Assembly (NCBI GenBank): GCA_015067025.1 | Contig: SVNC01000016.1 | Coordinates: forward strand, 1 to 44,787 | Direction: 5' to 3' | DNA from: Oscillospiraceae bacterium | Lineage (GTDB): Bacteria > Bacillota > Clostridia > Oscillospirales > Ruminococcaceae | DNA length: 44,787 nucleotides | Shown: in pieces, positions 8,833 to 18,042 of the stretch | Numbering within the stretch: the stretch's first letter is position 1 | Layout: each line of letters begins with the position of its first letter | The notes under the pieces: generated by a model | What the model saw: the letters and a program-made list of their open reading frames with translations, nothing else | Databases searched by the model: none | Told to the model about the DNA's origin: nothing | Program-made: the position numbers and the translations under genes

Positions 8833-11532
8833 TTAATCTCTGTATTCTTCTGTAATGAATGCCTCGAAGATGTCGCCTTCCTTGATATCGGTGTACTTTT
8901 CAAGGGTAATACCGCATTCATAGCCTGCAGCTACTTCCTTGACGTCATCCTTGAAACGACGCAGACCTGCAATCTTGTCAACCGCAAGAATGATACCGTC
9001 ACGAACAACTCTTACTTCACCGTTTCTCTGTACCTTACCGTCAAGTACGTAAGAACCTGCAACAATACCGACGCTGGACAGCTTCATTACCTGTCTTACT
9101 TCTACACGGCCTGTGTCAACCTCTCTGTACTTGGGTGCAAGCATACCCTTCATAGCGGTTTCGATTTCTTCTATAGCATCATAAATTACTCTGTAAAGTC
9201 TGATATCAACGCCATCACGCTTTGCATTTTCTGCAGCGGCGGGATGAGGTCTTACGTTAAAGCCTACGATGATAGCGTCAGATGCACGGGCAAGCATAAC
9301 GTCACTTTCTGTTACAGCACCTGCGGCACTGTGGATAATTTCAACTCTTACTTCTTCATTTGTAAGCTTTGCAAGGGACTGGGATACAGCCTCTACAGAA
9401 CCCTGAACGTCTGCCTTTACAATGATGGGGAGCTTCTTCATAGAGCCTTCTTCGATCTGTGAGAAGAGGTTATCAAGGCTTACCTTCTTGTAAAGCTTGA
9501 ACTGCTCTTCCTTAGCTTCAAATTTTCTCTTTTCAACAAGCTCTCTTGCAAGTCTTTCGTCTTCAACTACCGCAAAGTCGTCACCTGCACTGGGAACTTC
9601 TGAAAGGCCCATAATCTCAACAGGAACGGAAGGTCCTGCAACCTTTACAGATCTGCCCTTGTCATCTCTCATAACTCTGACTCTACCGAGTGCTGTACCG
9701 GCGATTATGATATCACCTGAGTGGAGTGTACCTGACTGTACGAGGATAGTTGCAACAGCACCTCTGCCCTTGTCGATCTTAGCTTCAATAACAACACCCT
9801 TTGCAAGCTTGTCAGGGTTAGCCTTAAGCTCAAGTACGTCTGCTGTGAGGTTTACCATTTCAAGCAGATCGTCCATACCTTCACCGGTCTTTGCAGATAC
9901 GGGAACGCAGATAATATCGCCGCCCCATTCTTCACAAACAAGACCGTGTTCTGTAAGCTCCTGCTTAACCTTTTCGGGGTTAGCCGTGGGCTTATCCATC
10001 TTATTTATAGCTACGATAATCTGAAGATTTGCAGCCTTTGCGTGATTTATCGCTTCTACTGTCTGAGGCATAATACCGTCGTCAGCCGCAACAACGAGGA
10101 TCGCGATATCAGTAGCTAAAGCACCTCTTGCACGCATTGCAGTAAACGCTTCGTGACCGGGAGTATCAAGGAAAGTGATATCTCTGTCTCCTGCCTTTAC
10201 TCTGTAAGCACCGATATGCTGTGTAATACCGCCGGCTTCGCCTGCTGTAACGTGAGCGTTTCTTATTCTGTCGAGAAGTGAAGTCTTACCGTGGTCAACG
10301 TGACCCATAACGACAACGACAGGTGAACGGGGCTGGAGATTTTCGTCTGTATCTTCAACCTCTTCAAAAAGTCTTTCTTCAATAGTAACAACAACTTCCT
10401 TTGTTACCTTTGCACCAAGCTCTTCTGCTACGATGCAGGCTGTATCAAAGTCGATCGTCTGATTTATCGTAACCATTACGCCAAGACCGAACAGCTTCTT
10501 GATAACTTCTGCCGCTGTCACCTTAAGACGCATAGCAAGCTCGGATACAACGATCTCATCGGGAATCTGCACTTCAAGCTGCTTCTTTCTTGCTCTTTCA
10601 AGCTCAAGACGCTTCATCTTCTGTGCTTCGGTTTCCTTCTTCTTGCTGAACTGCTGCTGCTTGTTCTTCTGTGACTTCTGAGATATCTTCTGCTTTCTTG
10701 AGTAATTGTCGTTCTGCTGTCTGCCACCCTCGTGGCTTGCGATAGACTCGTACTTTTCGTTGTACTTATCAAGGTTTACGTAGCTGCCTCTTGTGTCAAC
10801 GTGCTTTGTAACCTGTTCGCCTCTCTGAACAGCTTCACCCTTGACGTGCTTTGTGGGAGGTGCGTTTGTCTTAATGTTTGAAAGGTCGATTGCAGGCTGA
10901 ACGGGCTTCGCTTCCTGCTTTGCAGGCTTATTGTCCCTTTTGTCAGACTTATCCTGTCTGTCGTTCTTGTCGAACCTTCTGTCGCCCTTATCAAACTTTC
11001 TATCGCTCTTTTCGAACTTATCGCCCTGGGGCTTTCTGTCGGGCTTTTCAAATCTGCCGTCCGCCTTTGCAGGACGATCAGCCTGAGTCTTTCTGTCATC
11101 TCTTGCAGGTCTGTCAGATTTTTCGGACTTTGCAGGTCTGTCAGACTTCTGAGCAGGCTTTGCTTCTTCCTTCTTTTCTGTCTTAGGGGGCTTTTCTGCC
11201 TTTACTTCTTCCTGCTTTTCAGTTTTTTCCGCCTTAGCGGGTTTTTCTGCCTTGGCAGACTTTTCTGCCTTTTCAGCTTTTTCTGCCTTGGCAGGCTTTT
11301 CTGCCTTTGCAGGCTCTTCCTTCTTTGCGGAAGCAGACGCAAAATAAGCGTCAAAATTCTTCACCTGATTACTCTGTGAGTATTTTTCAAGTACGATTGA
11401 AAGCTCTTCTTCTGTAAGAGAAGCCTGTGCTTTTTTCTGTACGTCAAAGTATTCCTGTACTGTTGCGGTAATGTCGGCAACAGCTACGTTAAGATCTTTT
11501 GCAAGCTCGTTTACACGATATTTTTTATCCAT
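8833..11532 (-). CDS. infB: translation initiation factor IF-2
   Basis: GTPase that brings initiator tRNA to the 30S subunit. Start at the ATG 11532 with AAAGGGGA 7 nt before it; the TTG two codons upstream is too close to the binding site. About 899 residues. An N-terminal IF2_N region is followed by a roughly 200-residue low-complexity stretch (AEKPAKAEK repeats at about 75-120, then DR/FEK/DK repeats at about 130-205), a second IF2_N region near 325-370, the G-domain (GHVDHGKTS near 410, [12 protein letters not shown]) and the four C-terminal domains. The linker is longer and more repetitive than in Bacillus IF-2. Confidence 0.96.
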   Translation of the reverse strand: MDKKYRVNELAKDLNVAVADITATVQEYFDVQKKAQASLTEEELSIVLEKYSQSNQVKNFDAYFASASAKKEEPAKAEKPAKAEKAEKAEKSAKAEKPAKAEKTEKQEEVKAEKPPKTEKKEEAKPAQKSDRPAKSEKSDRPARDDRKTQADRPAKADGRFEKPDRKPQGDKFEKSDRKFDKGDRRFDKNDRQDKSDKRDNKPAKQEAKPVQPAIDLSNIKTNAPPTKHVKGEAVQRGEQVTKHVDTRGSYVNLDKYNEKYESIASHEGGRQQNDNYSRKQKISQKSQKNKQQQFSKKKETEAQKMKRLELERARKKQLEVQIPDEIVVSELAMRLKVTAAEVIKKLFGLGVMVTINQTIDFDTACIVAEELGAKVTKEVVVTIEERLFEEVEDTDENLQPRSPVVVVMGHVDHGKTSLLDRIRNAHVTAGEAGGITQHIGAYRVKAGDRDITFLDTPGHEAFTAMRARGALATDIAILVVAADDGIMPQTVEAINHAKAANLQIIVAINKMDKPTANPEKVKQELTEHGLVCEEWGGDIICVPVSAKTGEGMDDLLEMVNLTADVLELKANPDKLAKGVVIEAKIDKGRGAVATILVQSGTLHSGDIIIAGTALGRVRVMRDDKGRSVKVAGPSVPVEIMGLSEVPSAGDDFAVVEDERLARELVEKRKFEAKEEQFKLYKKVSLDNLFSQIEEGSMKKLPIIVKADVQGSVEAVSQSLAKLTNEEVRVEIIHSAAGAVTESDVMLARASDAIIVGFNVRPHPAAAENAKRDGVDIRLYRVIYDAIEEIETAMKGMLAPKYREVDTGRVEVRQVMKLSSVGIVAGSYVLDGKVQRNGEVRVVRDGIILAVDKIAGLRRFKDDVKEVAAGYECGITLEKYTDIKEGDIFEAFITEEYRD

Positions 11533-11566
11533 TAACAAATCCCCTTTAGGTCAAATATTAAGTTTT

Positions 11567-11866
11567 TTATTTCAACATAGTGAGGCTACCGAATAAGCCC
11601 TCATCTAAGATTGCGATGATTCCCGTTCTCTTTCCGAGAACAGATCTTATTTCGTCCATATCAGCATCTGATTTAAACAGCCTGACGTTATACTTTTCAC
11701 AGATGAAGGTTATCTCCTTTAGTGTTTTTTCGGAGATATCCTTTGCAAGAGCGACTCCGCACACCTTTGACTTTTCACTTTTTATTTCGTCACATACAGG
11801 ATCAAAGCCGTATATCAGCTTTCCTGCCCTGCGGCACAGTCCAAGGGTACTCAAAAACTTTGTCAT
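11567..11866 (-). CDS. ylxQ: L7Ae-family ribosomal-type RNA-binding protein YlxQ
   Basis: A 99-residue protein of the L7Ae/L30e/S12e/Gadd45 fold: LGLCRRAGKLIYGFDPVCDEI near the start (family pattern of AxRAGKLxxG) and later KVCGVALAKDISEKT. It probably binds kink-turn-type RNA. AAAGGAAA precedes the ATG. It sits between ylxR and infB, the standard location. Its exact role is not settled in the literature I know. Confidence 0.88.
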   Translation of the reverse strand: MTKFLSTLGLCRRAGKLIYGFDPVCDEIKSEKSKVCGVALAKDISEKTLKEITFICEKYNVRLFKSDADMDEIRSVLGKRTGIIAILDEGLFGSLTMLK

Positions 11867-11881
11867 AAACCGTTTCCTTTC

Positions 11882-12151
11882 TTATTCGCCCTTTTCAAGC
11901 TGTTTCAATAAATCAAGATATATCTCTTCGGGTACTGCACATTTTAAAGAACGTTCAAGTCCCTTTTTCTTCTGTGCAAGCTCCAGACATTCCTTACTGT
12001 GACATACGTAAACGCCTCTGCCTGATTTCTTTCCTGAAAAGTCGATGCATATTTCGTTTTCAGGAGTATGGACAACTCTTATAAGCTGTTTCTTTTCCTT
12101 CATTTCGTCACAGCCTGCACATTTTCTCATAGGAATTTTTCTGACTGCCAA
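11882..12151 (-). CDS. ylxR: YlxR family RNA-binding protein (DUF448)
   Basis: About 89 residues from a TTG at 12151, chosen because AAAGGAAG ends 7 nt before it and because YlxR proteins start just before the conserved IPMRKCAGC motif. An ATG six codons upstream has no binding site. The DUF448 signature is RKCAGCDEMKEKKQLIRVV, followed by GRGVYVCHSKECLELA. The B. subtilis homologue has been reported to modulate RNase P. It lies between nusA and ylxQ as in most Firmicutes. Confidence 0.9.
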   Translation of the reverse strand: MAVRKIPMRKCAGCDEMKEKKQLIRVVHTPENEICIDFSGKKSGRGVYVCHSKECLELAQKKKGLERSLKCAVPEEIYLDLLKQLEKGE

Positions 12152-12199
12152 AGTGACACTTCCTTTCATTATATATTTAATGCTGATTTTTATACGTTA

Positions 12200-13282
12200 T
12201 TACTCGGAGTCCTCGCTGCTGCCTTCAAAAAAGCCGCTTTCGGGACGGATATCTATCTTATAGCCCGTGAGCTTTGCTGCAAGCTTTGCATTCTGACCCT
12301 TGTTACCGATTGCAAGTGATAACTGATTATCGGGAACGATAGCTGTACAAGCCTTTACTTCGGGATCGGGTATTTCTACCTCGATAACGTCACTGGGCTT
12401 TAATGCCTGTGCGATAAATTCTGCAGGATTTTCGCTGTAGAATACTACGTCCATCTTTTCTCCTGCAAGCTCTGCACATACCTTGCTTATTCTCTGTCTG
12501 CCGGGTCCTATGCAGGCACCGAGAGCGTCAACGTCAGGGTTGTTGCTGATAACTGCAACCTTTGAACGCATACCTGCTTCACGGCTGATTGCCTTTATTT
12601 CTACCGTACCGTCGAATATTTCAGGTACTTCTGCTTCAAATAAACGCTTTACAAGTTCTTTTCTTATTCTTGATATCTTGAGTGCGGGCTTGTGGTCTGT
12701 CTTGGCTACGCCGAAAACGTAAACCTTTACCATATCGCCTACGTTAAGAACCTCACCCGGTATCTGTTCCTTCTTGAATAAGGGAACTTCATTTCCGTTA
12801 AGATCTACTGAAACGTTGCCTGTCTTAGGGTCTGTACGGGTAACGGTAACTGTAACCGCTTCATCCTGAAGTCCGCCCCACTGTTCTACAAGCTGTTCTC
12901 TTTCTACTTCCTTGATGCCCTGCTTTATGATTTGCTTTGCAGACTGGGCTGTAATACGTGCAAAATGCTTTGTATCGACCTTGATAGAAACCACGTCGCC
13001 GTATTTTAATTTTCTGCGTGTGTGCTTTGCCGCTTCTTCAATCGCGATCTGATTTGCAGGATCTTCAACAACTTCAACGACCTCCTTGCGGATAGTTACA
13101 TCAAACTTGTTCTTTTCGAGGTCGATGTCAAACTTTACGTTTTCACATCCCTGAAAATCCTTCTTGATAGCATTTAAAAGAGCTGTCTGGATCTTTTCGA
13201 TAAGTACCGAAGGTTCCATTCCCTTTTCCTTTGCAAGCAGTGTCAGTGCTTCAAAAAGTTCTGTTGTGCCAGCGTTAGCCAT
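12200..13282 (-). CDS. nusA: transcription termination/antitermination protein NusA
   Basis: A 360-residue NusA without the C-terminal repeats, as usual in Firmicutes. The N-terminal RNAP-binding domain begins ELFEALTLLAKEKGM; an S1 region follows (GTGNVSVDL-type segment near 150), then two KH domains with GMRSKVAVISNNPDVDALGA and AIGNKGQNAKLAAKLTGY. GGAGG precedes the ATG. Second gene of the operon after rimP. Confidence 0.96.
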   Translation of the reverse strand: MANAGTTELFEALTLLAKEKGMEPSVLIEKIQTALLNAIKKDFQGCENVKFDIDLEKNKFDVTIRKEVVEVVEDPANQIAIEEAAKHTRRKLKYGDVVSIKVDTKHFARITAQSAKQIIKQGIKEVEREQLVEQWGGLQDEAVTVTVTRTDPKTGNVSVDLNGNEVPLFKKEQIPGEVLNVGDMVKVYVFGVAKTDHKPALKISRIRKELVKRLFEAEVPEIFDGTVEIKAISREAGMRSKVAVISNNPDVDALGACIGPGRQRISKVCAELAGEKMDVVFYSENPAEFIAQALKPSDVIEVEIPDPEVKACTAIVPDNQLSLAIGNKGQNAKLAAKLTGYKIDIRPESGFFEGSSEDSE

Positions 13283-13362
13283 TTTTTGTTATTCCTCCGT
13301 AAAATTATTTTCTGATTTGCTTAAAACATATCCTTATTTCAAGAAATATGCGTGTTTTTATT

Positions 13363-13854
13363 TTATAAATTAAGAGCTATTCTTCTGCACTTAGAGGTAT
13401 TGAAGGAGATATCCCCCTCATCGCCGTGCAGTAAAAAATCACCCGTACTGCCGTCATAGGACATAAGTTCGCCGTTAAAATAAACCGTCTTGCCGTTTTC
13501 ATCCTTAGTCGTTACCTTTATCGGCTGACCCATCATTCGTTCAAAATGGAAGGGCTTTCTCAGGACTCTGTCAAGTCCCGGCGAGCCGACCTCAAGTATG
13601 TCGATAAGCTCTAAACAGGGTAACCTATCCACCGCTTCATTCAGCGGAGCGGTTATCTCTTCGCACTGTGTATCGTCAATACCGCCGTTTTCATTATCAA
13701 ACAGTATTTTCAGTGACCACATTGCACCCTCTTTTTCGAATATGACGTCCCACAGCTCATAGCCGTATTGCTCTATTATCGGAGCAACAGCCGAAAGAAC
13801 CTGCTTTTCTACATATTCCGCCTGATTCTTTTTTCCGCCTTTTTCCTTAGCCAA
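13363..13854 (-). CDS. rimP: ribosome maturation factor RimP
   Basis: A 163-residue protein for 30S maturation. Family features are GYELWDVIFEKEGAMWSL, a central VDRLPCLELIDILEVGSPGLDR (the conserved E-V-S-S-P-G-L-D-R region appears here as EVGSPGLDR) and RPFHF read as KPFHFERMMG. The start is TTG with AAGGAG 7 nt before it. First gene of the large translation operon, 100 bp from a near-perfect promoter. Confidence 0.93.
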   Translation of the reverse strand: MAKEKGGKKNQAEYVEKQVLSAVAPIIEQYGYELWDVIFEKEGAMWSLKILFDNENGGIDDTQCEEITAPLNEAVDRLPCLELIDILEVGSPGLDRVLRKPFHFERMMGQPIKVTTKDENGKTVYFNGELMSYDGSTGDFLLHGDEGDISFNTSKCRRIALNL

Positions 13855-13902
13855 TTATTTTCTCCTTATCCGCTTCGTGTTGTAAAAATACCCATATATA
13901 AA

Positions 13903-13931
13903 CTAAAGACCGAGATGAACTCAGTCTTTAG
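13903..13931 (-). promoter_or_regulatory. hairpin in the 5' leader of the rimP-nusA-infB operon
   Basis: CTAAAGAC pairs with GTCTTTAG, continued by GAG/CTC after a 1-nt mismatch, around an ATGAA loop (11 base pairs). It lies between the promoter and the rimP start, about 15-45 nt after the expected transcription start. No T-run follows on the minus strand, so it is more likely a stability or regulatory element than a terminator. Confidence 0.5.
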
Positions 13932-13952
13932 CCTAAAATATTCTACTTTGAA

Positions 13953-13981
13953 ATTATACCATTTAAAACACCGTTTGTCAA
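13953..13981 (-). promoter_or_regulatory. sigma-A promoter of the rimP operon
   Basis: TTGACA (13976-13981), exactly 17 nt, then TATAAT (13953-13958), with a TG one base before the -10 (TGG-TATAAT). A consensus housekeeping promoter about 100 bp upstream of rimP, the only clear promoter for the nine genes down to ribF. Confidence 0.92.
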
Positions 13982-14017
13982 GGTTTTATGCGAATTTTTC
14001 CGAAAAAATCCTGACAA

Positions 14018-15349
14018 TTATATTTTTTCACAGATCACTCTGTTTTTTCCGCTGTTTTTGGCTTTATAAAGCAATGCGTCAGCGGCGTCAAAATACTCGG
14101 CGTAGTTGCCGCCTGATTCTGACCAGGCAACACCGATACAGCATCCGATCTCGTGCTTTTCTCCTCTGATGATGGTATTGTCGAGCTTTTTCAGATAGCA
14201 CTCGAATTTGTCAACTACCTTTTCTTCTTCATATCCTGCAACATAAAGGATAAATTCATCACCGCCGAAGCGTCCTACTATACCATCAGGGAAGGAAGCG
14301 TTAAGATCGTTTGCTACCGATAAAAGCACCTCGTCGCCGAAGGAATGTCCGTGAGTGTCGTTATAAGCCTTGAAGTCATCAAGGTCAACTATCGCAAAAA
14401 ATTCCTTTTTAGCCTTGTTTTCTTCAATAGCCTTCTGTATTTTTGTGGCGGCAGTCAGCTTATTATATACACCTGTTGTTGAATCGTATTCAATAAGCTT
14501 TGCTGTTCTCGCCTTTTCCTTTTCTTCATCGTCAATATCGTCAATTCTGCCGATAAGCCTTACTATACTGCCGTTATCATCCGCAATACTGAGGTAGGTG
14601 TTGTTTGCCCATTTATACGATTGCTGATCAATTATCGTCGTGCGATATCTGAGCGTGCCCTTTTGCGCCTTACTGCAGGCTCTTGCGAGAGTGCTGAAGA
14701 AAAGCTCTCTATCCTCGGGATGTACGAGGTTCATTTTCTTTGCATATGAAGAATAATTGCATATATCAACGGGTGCTATTCTTCCGTCCGCATCTCTGTA
14801 ATTGAACGTCATAACGTCATTTTTGTTGTCATATTCAAAATAAACCGACTTTATTGCCGCATCCTGAAGCATCATATAACGCTCGTAGTTTATTGTGTTT
14901 TCAAGATATTTCTGCTTATCAAGAGTTACATTGGTTACAACGGCAAGAGCTACCACTCCGTCAGTTTCTACGAAATCAACAGGTCTTGCACTTATATGTA
15001 TCCAGTTATCATTATCGTTTTCGTCTTTGCCGAGCACTTCTATAGACATCGGCTTTCCCTGCATAACAGTTTGTTCGCTCATTACGATAAGTGCCATTTC
15101 ATCTCTCGGACAAAGAAAGTCGGCAATGTCAGTGATACGCTCTGTCTTCGCCCGTTCTCTGTAGCCTAAGACATCACAAAGCGTATCGTTATGATAGATG
15201 ATATTGGCACCGCCGTTTACAAGCTCCAGCAGGATAACACCGCAATCAAGTGCATCAAGCACCACATCGCCTACCATATCCCAGCTGTAATTTTTTTTAA
15301 GTCTATCCTTTATATTCTGTAGATTACGGTTTTTGATTATCTCTTCCAT
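14018..15349 (-). CDS. PAS-domain GGDEF diguanylate cyclase
   Basis: About 443 residues from the ATG at 15349, which has GGGAGA 4 nt before it; an ATG four codons earlier has none. Two PAS-like sensor segments (about residues 25-145, with PAC-like WIHISARPV and VVTNVTLDKQK, and about 155-275, with YKWANNTYLSI and LIGRIDDID) precede a GGDEF domain (about 285-443) with intact GRFGGDEF. The RxxD inhibitory site is absent (FPDG at that position). No membrane segment. Predicted to make cyclic-di-GMP in the cytoplasm. It follows the EAL-HDOD gene after a terminator-like hairpin. Confidence 0.9.
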   Translation of the reverse strand: MEEIIKNRNLQNIKDRLKKNYSWDMVGDVVLDALDCGVILLELVNGGANIIYHNDTLCDVLGYRERAKTERITDIADFLCPRDEMALIVMSEQTVMQGKPMSIEVLGKDENDNDNWIHISARPVDFVETDGVVALAVVTNVTLDKQKYLENTINYERYMMLQDAAIKSVYFEYDNKNDVMTFNYRDADGRIAPVDICNYSSYAKKMNLVHPEDRELFFSTLARACSKAQKGTLRYRTTIIDQQSYKWANNTYLSIADDNGSIVRLIGRIDDIDDEEKEKARTAKLIEYDSTTGVYNKLTAATKIQKAIEENKAKKEFFAIVDLDDFKAYNDTHGHSFGDEVLLSVANDLNASFPDGIVGRFGGDEFILYVAGYEEEKVVDKFECYLKKLDNTIIRGEKHEIGCCIGVAWSESGGNYAEYFDAADALLYKAKNSGKNRVICEKI

Positions 15350-15365
15350 TTTATCTCCCATAACA

Positions 15366-15387
15366 AAAGGCTCTCACAAGAGCCTTT
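15366..15387 (-). terminator. terminator hairpin between EAL-HDOD and GGDEF genes
   Basis: AAAGGCTCT pairs with AGAGCCTTT (9 bp) with a 4-nt loop, followed on the minus strand by TTTTGTT. It lies right before the GGDEF gene, whose own promoter I cannot find, so read-through past this hairpin may set GGDEF expression. Confidence 0.8.
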
Positions 15388-15417
15388 GTACTTCTTATTT
15401 TTCTTGCTTCCCTGCAC

Positions 15418-16638
15418 TTATTTGATATAAAATTGTTGCATGAATTTAAGACATTTAACATATTCACTTGCAATAAGCTGAGAGTCCACACGATACTTTT
15501 CAACGAATGCGTCTACTTCACTCCAGTTTGCACGCTCATAAGCCTTTACAAAACTGAAGATGTCACCGAACAGCCCCTCTTCTCCGAACAGACCATTCTT
15601 GATATTATCAGTTACGGGGAGTTCTTTCAGTATGCCTTCCACTTCGTCTCTGTTGGTAGTACCTACTACTATCGACATAAGTCCCATCAGATACAGTTCT
15701 TTTCTGTTTGGGTACGCACCGGGAACTATCTTTGAAATACTCTCGCAGAACTTAGCTCTGAAAAGAGCAAGCTTTATAAGCTCGTCGGGAGTATCCTTCT
15801 GAAGTCTTTGCAGACCCACAAGATATATCCATTCCTTAAGCTTATCAAAGCCAAGCAGTACCAGTGCCTGATGGATGGTGGATATCTTGTTGCCTGTACC
15901 TGCATACATTATATTTATAAGTCTGAGCAGTCTTATTGCAAGTACTGCGTCGGTGGAAATAACAGAAGCAATCTCTTCATAATCAGGCTCAGGAGAATAC
16001 ACAAGCCCCAAAACGTGAAGGAAGGTCCTTGCCATTGGGGTATTTGTTTTCTGCGTTATAAGCAACGGCTTTGCAAAATAAAAGCCCTGCATATAAGAAC
16101 AGCCCATATTCTTGGCGTATTCAACTTCAAGCTGAGTTTCTACCTTTTCGGCAAGCATTATTTTATTTTTTCTAAGGCACATTTCCGCCGTCTTTTCCAT
16201 TGCGTCACGAGGACCGCGGAAATCAAGCTTTACAATATCAGCAAGTCTGAAAAGTGCGTCGGTCGAAGGAGAATATTCGTAGTCGTCGAGGGCGATGGTA
16301 TAGCCCATATCCTTAAGCTCCGCACAGCGTCTTACAACGTCCATATCCGCAAGAACGCTTTCGAGTACTTCTACAACCAGTACGTCCTTTGATATCATCG
16401 TAGGAACGCCTCGTTTGATAAGATTGCTTGTAAAATTGACAAACGCCTTTTTACCATCAAGATAGGAAGTCACGTTATCCACAAGAAACGCATTATTGAT
16501 AACGTCTGCCGTACTTACGTCACCGTTGTCACCTGTATACTGGTTGACGCCCGCCTGATTTCTGTAAAGCAGCTCATATCCGTAGGTCTTGTTGTTCAGA
16601 TCAAATATCGGTTGTCTGGCAAAGTATACCTGCTCCAC
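15418..16638 (-). CDS. degenerate EAL plus HDOD signalling protein (YuxH-like)
   Basis: About 406 residues. I choose the GTG at 16638 because GGAG lies 8 nt before it and homologues begin with xVFxARQPIFD, matching MEQVYFARQPIFD. The N-terminal EAL-like domain (about 5-200) has YELLYR in place of EAL-x-R and DDYEYSPSTDALFRL in place of the DDFGTG loop, so phosphodiesterase activity is unlikely. The C-terminal HDOD domain (about 205-390) resembles that of YuxH/CdgJ proteins. Probably a non-enzymatic signalling effector acting with the neighbouring GGDEF gene. Confidence 0.88.
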   Translation of the reverse strand: MEQVYFARQPIFDLNNKTYGYELLYRNQAGVNQYTGDNGDVSTADVINNAFLVDNVTSYLDGKKAFVNFTSNLIKRGVPTMISKDVLVVEVLESVLADMDVVRRCAELKDMGYTIALDDYEYSPSTDALFRLADIVKLDFRGPRDAMEKTAEMCLRKNKIMLAEKVETQLEVEYAKNMGCSYMQGFYFAKPLLITQKTNTPMARTFLHVLGLVYSPEPDYEEIASVISTDAVLAIRLLRLINIMYAGTGNKISTIHQALVLLGFDKLKEWIYLVGLQRLQKDTPDELIKLALFRAKFCESISKIVPGAYPNRKELYLMGLMSIVVGTTNRDEVEGILKELPVTDNIKNGLFGEEGLFGDIFSFVKAYERANWSEVDAFVEKYRVDSQLIASEYVKCLKFMQQFYIK

Positions 16639-16709
16639 AGAATCATCTCCATTCGTCAAAATTACAATAACTGTAAAAATATGATAACAATGTACAATTA
16701 TCTAATGAT

Positions 16710-16738
16710 ATCTTACTATATTTTAAGGCTTTTGTCAA
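16710..16738 (-). promoter_or_regulatory. sigma-A promoter of the EAL-HDOD gene
   Basis: TTGACA (16733-16738), 17-nt spacer, TAAGAT (16710-16715), about 70 bp upstream of the GTG start. Confidence 0.85.
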
Positions 16739-16812
16739 CGATTTCACCTGATTTTCGTACAAACAGACATTTTTTTTGTAGCATTGCACAAAAGTTACAT
16801 TGTTACAAAAAA

Positions 16813-16836
16813 CGCCGTAACCCTTATGGCACGGCG
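16813..16836 (-). terminator. terminator of the THUMP methyltransferase gene
   Basis: CGCCGT pairs with ACGGCG; the loop can also pair inside. On the minus strand it is followed by TTTTTTG. It lies 8 nt after the stop codon. Confidence 0.8.
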
Positions 16837-16843
16837 ATAATTC

Positions 16844-17977
16844 TTATTTGTCCTTTTTTGTAAAGGGCAGATAACTATATAATCTGCAAAGAAGCATTCC
16901 GTTGTAGAGCTTTCTGTTCTTGTCTGCCTTTTCGCCGAAAAGATTTTGAAACTCTTCATCAGGAGTAATGACGAACATTCTTCTGTTACCTAAAGGCAAC
17001 AGCTTTTTGCCCATAGCTTTATATATCTCTCTTACCTGCTCCTGTTCAAGCATTCTTTCACCGTAAGGGGGATTGCAAAGCACACAGGTGACATCCTCGG
17101 GATAGGTAAAATCCTTCACATCACGACATTCTACAGTGATATAATCTGCTACTCCTGCCTTTTCGGCATTTTCTCTTGTCAGCTTTACCGCTTCGGGGTC
17201 AATATCAAAACCATAGGCTTTAAAAGGAACATCCTTTTTTATACTCTCTTTAAGCTTTTCTCTTTCTTCATCCCATAGATCTTTCGGGATAATATCCCAG
17301 CTCATTGCGGTGAATTCACGATTAAGGCAAGGCGGTATACCGAGTGCTTTTATCGCGGATTCAATAAGCAAAGTACCGCTTCCGCAGAAGGGGTCGCATA
17401 TCACGTCTCTGTCACGGACTCTTGCAAGATCAACTATTCCTGCCGCTAAGGTCTCCTTGATGGGAGCAGCGTTGGAAAATCTGCGGTATCCTCTTTTATG
17501 CAGTCCGTCGCCCGTTGTATCAAGAGTGAAGGTGACCATATCCTTCATAATCGAAAAACGGAACTGATAAAGATTGTCCGTTTCCTGAAAGAAACCGATT
17601 TTATATACGCTCTTCATTCGTTCAACCATTGCCTTTTTGATTATCTTCTGACAAGCAGGGACACTGGAAAGCTTGGAGTTCAGCGAAAAGCCCTTTATGG
17701 GGAATTTATCAAATTTGCCTACGTACTGCTCTATGGGTACGTTCTTTACACCCTGAAAAAGCTCTTCAAAGGTCTTAGCTTTAAACTGTGCTAATACTAT
17801 CGCAACTCTCTCCGCAGTGGAGAGACAAAGGTTGGCTCTTACAAGTACTCTTTCGTCACCTGAAAAATCAACTCTGCCATCGCTGACGGAAATATCCTCT
17901 CCGCCTATCTTCTTTATTTCAAAGGAAAGTGTTTTTTCCAGCCCGAAGTGGCAGGGTGCTGTCATTCTGAAGGTCAT
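16844..17977 (-). CDS. THUMP-domain class I RNA N2-guanine methyltransferase (RlmL/YpsC type)
   Basis: About 377 residues from the ATG at 17977, which has AAGGAG 6 nt before it. An N-terminal ferredoxin-like/THUMP part (about 1-160, with CHFGLEKTLSFEIKK) is followed by a Rossmann methyltransferase with CDPFCGSGTLLIESA (SAM motif I, about 190) and CNPPYGER (NPPY catalytic motif, about 300). This matches the RlmL N-terminal half and Bacillus YpsC, which methylate 23S rRNA; the RlmK half is absent, as normal in Firmicutes. It lies just after the PBP gene and its terminator. Confidence 0.92.
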   Translation of the reverse strand: MTFRMTAPCHFGLEKTLSFEIKKIGGEDISVSDGRVDFSGDERVLVRANLCLSTAERVAIVLAQFKAKTFEELFQGVKNVPIEQYVGKFDKFPIKGFSLNSKLSSVPACQKIIKKAMVERMKSVYKIGFFQETDNLYQFRFSIMKDMVTFTLDTTGDGLHKRGYRRFSNAAPIKETLAAGIVDLARVRDRDVICDPFCGSGTLLIESAIKALGIPPCLNREFTAMSWDIIPKDLWDEEREKLKESIKKDVPFKAYGFDIDPEAVKLTRENAEKAGVADYITVECRDVKDFTYPEDVTCVLCNPPYGERMLEQEQVREIYKAMGKKLLPLGNRRMFVITPDEEFQNLFGEKADKNRKLYNGMLLCRLYSYLPFTKKDK

Positions 17978-18002
17978 AATTTTCTCCTTACGTATCCTCA
18001 AA

Positions 18003-18035
18003 AAAGTCTGTGTGACTCTGCCACACAGACTTTTA
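18003..18035 (-). terminator. terminator of the penicillin-binding protein gene
   Basis: AAAAGTCTGTGTG pairs perfectly with CACACAGACTTTT (13 bp) around a 7-nt loop; on the minus strand TTTTTTGAGG follows. It ends 8 nt from the PBP stop codon and lies just upstream of the methyltransferase start. Confidence 0.9.
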
Positions 18036-18042
18036 TCTGTAT

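Noticed and set aside
8752-9462. 236-codon open frame on the plus strand opposite infB
   Set aside because: It lies antisense to conserved IF-2 sequence and is explained by its codon bias.
9497-10024. 175-codon Ser/Thr-rich frame opposite infB
   Set aside because: Antisense shadow of the conserved GTPase region; no start signals.
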